Assembly (NCBI GenBank): GCA_963835735.1
Contig: CAWIGP010000007.1
Location: 558,001-622,000 of the forward strand
Length of the DNA: 64,000 nucleotides
Origin: DASQMT01 sp963835735
Lineage (GTDB): Bacteria; Actinomycetota; Thermoleophilia; Solirubrobacterales; Solirubrobacteraceae
Direction: 5' to 3'
Shown here: positions 62,484-64,000 of the stretch, in pieces
How the letters are laid out: every line of letters starts with the position of its first letter
How positions within the stretch are numbered: the first letter of the stretch is position 1
Notes under the pieces: generated by a model
Seen by the model: only the letters and a program-made list of their open reading frames with translations
Database searches by the model: none
Told to the model about the DNA's origin: nothing
Position numbers and translations under genes: made by a program

Positions 62484-62699
62484 ATGCCATTCAACGTCGG
62501 TCCGCTCGAGCTCGTGATCGTGCTCGTCATCGCCCTCGTGATCCTGGGCCCCAAGCGACTGCCCGAGGTCGGCAAGTCGATCGGGAACGGCATGCGGGAG
62601 TTCAAGGACGCGATCAGCGGCAACAACAAGGACGACGACGAGGACGACATCACGACGCTGAAGGCGTCCTCCTCTTCCTCCGAGCGCACCCCCACCTGA
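62484..62699 (+). CDS. tatA: Sec-independent protein translocase TatA/E
   Basis: A 71-residue TatA: one N-terminal helix ('PLELVIVLVIALVILGPKRL'), the 'FGP/LGPKRLPEVGKSIGNG' hinge and amphipathic helix, and an acidic-then-Ser-rich tail. Many copies form the pore through which folded twin-arginine proteins cross the membrane. A GAAGGGA site precedes the ATG. tatB and tatC are not in the window. The nearest likely client is the ferritin-like lipoprotein just upstream. Confidence 0.93.
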   Translation: MPFNVGPLELVIVLVIALVILGPKRLPEVGKSIGNGMREFKDAISGNNKDDDEDDITTLKASSSSSERTPT

Positions 62700-62732
62700 G
62701 CCCCGAGCGCCCCTGCTAGCGTCCGCCGCGGG

Positions 62733-63131
62733 ATGCGGATCGGACGCTCGATGCTGGATCGGATCGTCGCGCAGGCGCGCGACGAGGCGCCGAACGAGTG
62801 CTGCGGCATCGTCGGCACGCGCGACGGCCGGGCGGTCTCCGTCCACCCGGTCCGCAACGCCGCGGCCAGCCCGTTGCGCTACGAGATCGACCCGCACGAC
62901 CAGCTGCGCGTGTTCGAGGAGCTCGACGACGCGGGGCTCGAGGTGGGGGCGATCTACCACTCGCACACGCGCTCGGCGCCCGAGCCGTCGCAGACCGACA
63001 TCAACCTCGCGTTCTATCCCGACGCCGTGTACGTGATCGTCGGCGTTGCCGGGGAGAAGGACGATGTGCGCGCATGGCGGATCGTCGACGGGCGCGTCTC
63101 CGAGGCGTCGCTCGAGGTGGAGGAGGGCTGA
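62733..63131 (+). CDS. JAMM/M67 metallopeptidase (Mec-like)
   Basis: A 132-residue zinc peptidase. E22 in 'APNECCGIVG' and 'YHSHTRSAPEPSQTD' (H76, H78, S86, D89) form the complete JAMM motif. Mec of Mycobacterium tuberculosis releases cysteine from the CysO-cysteine adduct; related QbsD trims two residues beyond the Gly-Gly of QbsE. Either role fits the CysO-like carrier at 38730, which ends Gly-Gly-Phe-Met. TAGCGT (62717-62722) lies 10 nt before the ATG. Confidence 0.9.
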   Translation: MRIGRSMLDRIVAQARDEAPNECCGIVGTRDGRAVSVHPVRNAAASPLRYEIDPHDQLRVFEELDDAGLEVGAIYHSHTRSAPEPSQTDINLAFYPDAVYVIVGVAGEKDDVRAWRIVDGRVSEASLEVEEG

Positions 63132-63132
63132 C

Positions 63133-63639
63133 GTGGAGCAGCCGCTCGTGTGCCCCGCGTGCGGCGCTGGTGGCGGCCCGAATGAGCGGTTCTGCCCGCG
63201 CTGCGGCTCACCGTTCGTCTACGCCCCCGGGATGGCCGGGCGCGCGCCGCCGCGCGAGGACGAGGCGCGCGCACGCGCGCGCAAGGTCCACCCGCCGTAT
63301 GCCGAGGGGGAGCTGGTGCGCGTCGCGACCGCGCAGAACCAGCCCGAGGCCGAGCTCTTGCAGGGGCTGCTGTTGGAGGAGGGAGTGCCGTCGCTCGTAC
63401 GCCGGTCCGGGGGGTTCGACGTGCCCGACTTCCTGGCCGCCGGCCCGCGCGACATCCTCGTGCCGCGCGGCGGCGAGGAGGTCGCCCGCGCGGTGCTGGG
63501 GACTCAGCGCGGCGCACCCGCGCCGGCCCGCCCGCGCCGGCCCGCCCGCCGCGGTGTCCGCTTGCTGGCGCTCGCCCTCGCCGTGCTTGTGCTCGCGCTC
63601 GTCGCGACCGGCGTGATCGTCGCGATCCTCGAGGCGTAG
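63133..63639 (+). CDS. Zinc-ribbon / DUF2007-like membrane protein
   Basis: A 168-residue protein. 'CPACG...CPRCG' at about 7-27 is a zinc ribbon; the middle ('LVRVATAQNQPEAELLQGLL' to 'GPRDILVPRGGEEVARAVL') matches the DUF2007 putative signal-transducing domain, and the C-terminus is a single membrane helix ('VRLLALALAVLVLALVATGV'). The gene starts 1 nt after the JAMM peptidase stop, so the two are probably co-translated. Function unknown. Confidence 0.78.
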   Translation: MEQPLVCPACGAGGGPNERFCPRCGSPFVYAPGMAGRAPPREDEARARARKVHPPYAEGELVRVATAQNQPEAELLQGLLLEEGVPSLVRRSGGFDVPDFLAAGPRDILVPRGGEEVARAVLGTQRGAPAPARPRRPARRGVRLLALALAVLVLALVATGVIVAILEA

Positions 63640-63644
63640 CCGGG

Positions 63645-64000
63645 CTACAGCCCGCGCGCTGCCTTGTGCTCCTCCCAGCGGCGGATCATGTCGGGGTAGT
63701 CGGCCTGCATGAACGCGAAGAACTCGCGCGTCTCCTCCAGCCGGCGCCCGGCCGGCCGGTCCTCGCCGATCGCCGCGACGCCCTCGGCGAGCGCCCGCTC
63801 CCACTGCCGGACCAGCGCCATCCTGTTCGTGAACATCTCGACCCAGACGTCTCCGTGTAGCGCATAGTGATCGCGCCGCTCGCCCGGCTCGCGCCCGCGC
63901 ACCAGCATCGCAGCCTGGGTGAGATAGCGCACGGCGCCGGAGATCGCCGCCGGGCTCACGTGCAGCCGCTCGGCGAGCTCGGCGGCGGTGAGCCGGCCGC
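63645..64000 (-). CDS. MarR/GbsR-like HTH regulator (5' end outside the window)
   Basis: The C-terminal part of a helix-turn-helix regulator. The open frame runs off the right edge: 'RLTAAELAERLHVSPAAISG' is the DNA-binding helix pair, followed by 'AVRYLTQAAMLVRGREPGER' and a helical dimerisation part ending 'MIRRWEEHKAARGL'. The GTG at 63959 lies inside the HTH and is not the true start. The C-terminal helices suit the GbsR/MarR branch. Target unknown. Confidence 0.8.
   Translation of the reverse strand, partial: GRLTAAELAERLHVSPAAISGAVRYLTQAAMLVRGREPGERRDHYALHGDVWVEMFTNRMALVRQWERALAEGVAAIGEDRPAGRRLEETREFFAFMQADYPDMIRRWEEHKAARGL

Noticed and set aside
63634..63654. Small hairpin at the junction of the last two genes as a terminator
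   Set aside because: Only 6-bp stems with alternative pairings inside GC-rich sequence; too weak to claim.

Overview
The window is very GC-rich chromosomal DNA from an actinobacterium. The best guess is the class Thermoleophilia, order Solirubrobacterales (Conexibacter/Solirubrobacter-like). The evidence is the base composition, the many GTG starts, the actinobacterial gene neighbourhoods (MoxR-DUF58-DUF4129-DUF4350 with SpoIIM/RDD; MoeZ-CysO-CysM-JAMM), and secreted proteins carrying 'WQRC..C' Ig-like modules plus a C-terminal 'VRCDGPGC...GKY' domain that I associate with this order. No rRNA, tRNA, CRISPR, phage or insertion sequence was seen. The genus is inference, not proof.

Layout. 0-3.2 kb: a DUF2334 deacetylase overlapped by a PHP-glycosyltransferase fusion. 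3.3-8.9 kb: divergent asparaginase and glutamate synthase large subunit (no gltD in view). 8.9-18 kb: small metabolic genes (EamA exporter, two class V aminotransferase-fold proteins around a NUDIX hydrolase, acetyltransferase, methyltransferase, an FxsA operon ending in a HAD-GNAT fusion). 18-25 kb: STAS protein, SufT-like protein, wax ester synthase, M28 peptidase-IspH pair, CaiB-like CoA-transferase, metallophosphoesterase, thioredoxin-fold protein. 25-28 kb: secreted protein and a multi-pass membrane protein. 28-35 kb: an accessory stretch of enzymes and regulators (DHFR-like, cysteine-dioxygenase-like with LysR, TetR with hydrolase and quinone oxidoreductase, LuxR). 35-39 kb: SCO protein, two-component system, rhodanese-MoeB protein and a ThiS/CysO sulfur carrier. 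39-44.5 kb: ROK regulator, xylose-type ABC importer and an oxidoreductase. 44.5-52.5 kb: the MoxR/DUF58 envelope operon with divergent SpoIIM and RDD genes. 52.5-57.2 kb: a matrixin-like protease, second ROK regulator, xylose isomerase and xylulokinase. 57.2-60.4 kb: a secreted-protein cluster with two paralogues. 60.4-64 kb: cysteine synthase, two ferritin-like proteins, TatA, a JAMM peptidase, a zinc-ribbon protein and a truncated HTH regulator.

How the genes work together. The two ROK blocks (39.1-44.5 and 53.3-57.2 kb) together give uptake of a xylose-type sugar, isomerisation and phosphorylation. MoeZ-like protein, sulfur carrier, cysteine synthase and JAMM peptidase match the protein-thiocarboxylate route to cysteine known from Mycobacterium, here split into two blocks 21 kb apart. 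Many genes start 6-10 nt after a TANNNT box with no Shine-Dalgarno sequence, so leaderless transcription is probably common.

Quality warning. From 25 kb onward ten otherwise well-conserved genes are broken or altered by single-base insertions or deletions (about 18 events). Repairing each one restores a normal protein, so sequencing or assembly error is the likeliest cause. The first 25 kb shows none. Frameshifted genes are listed over their repaired extent.
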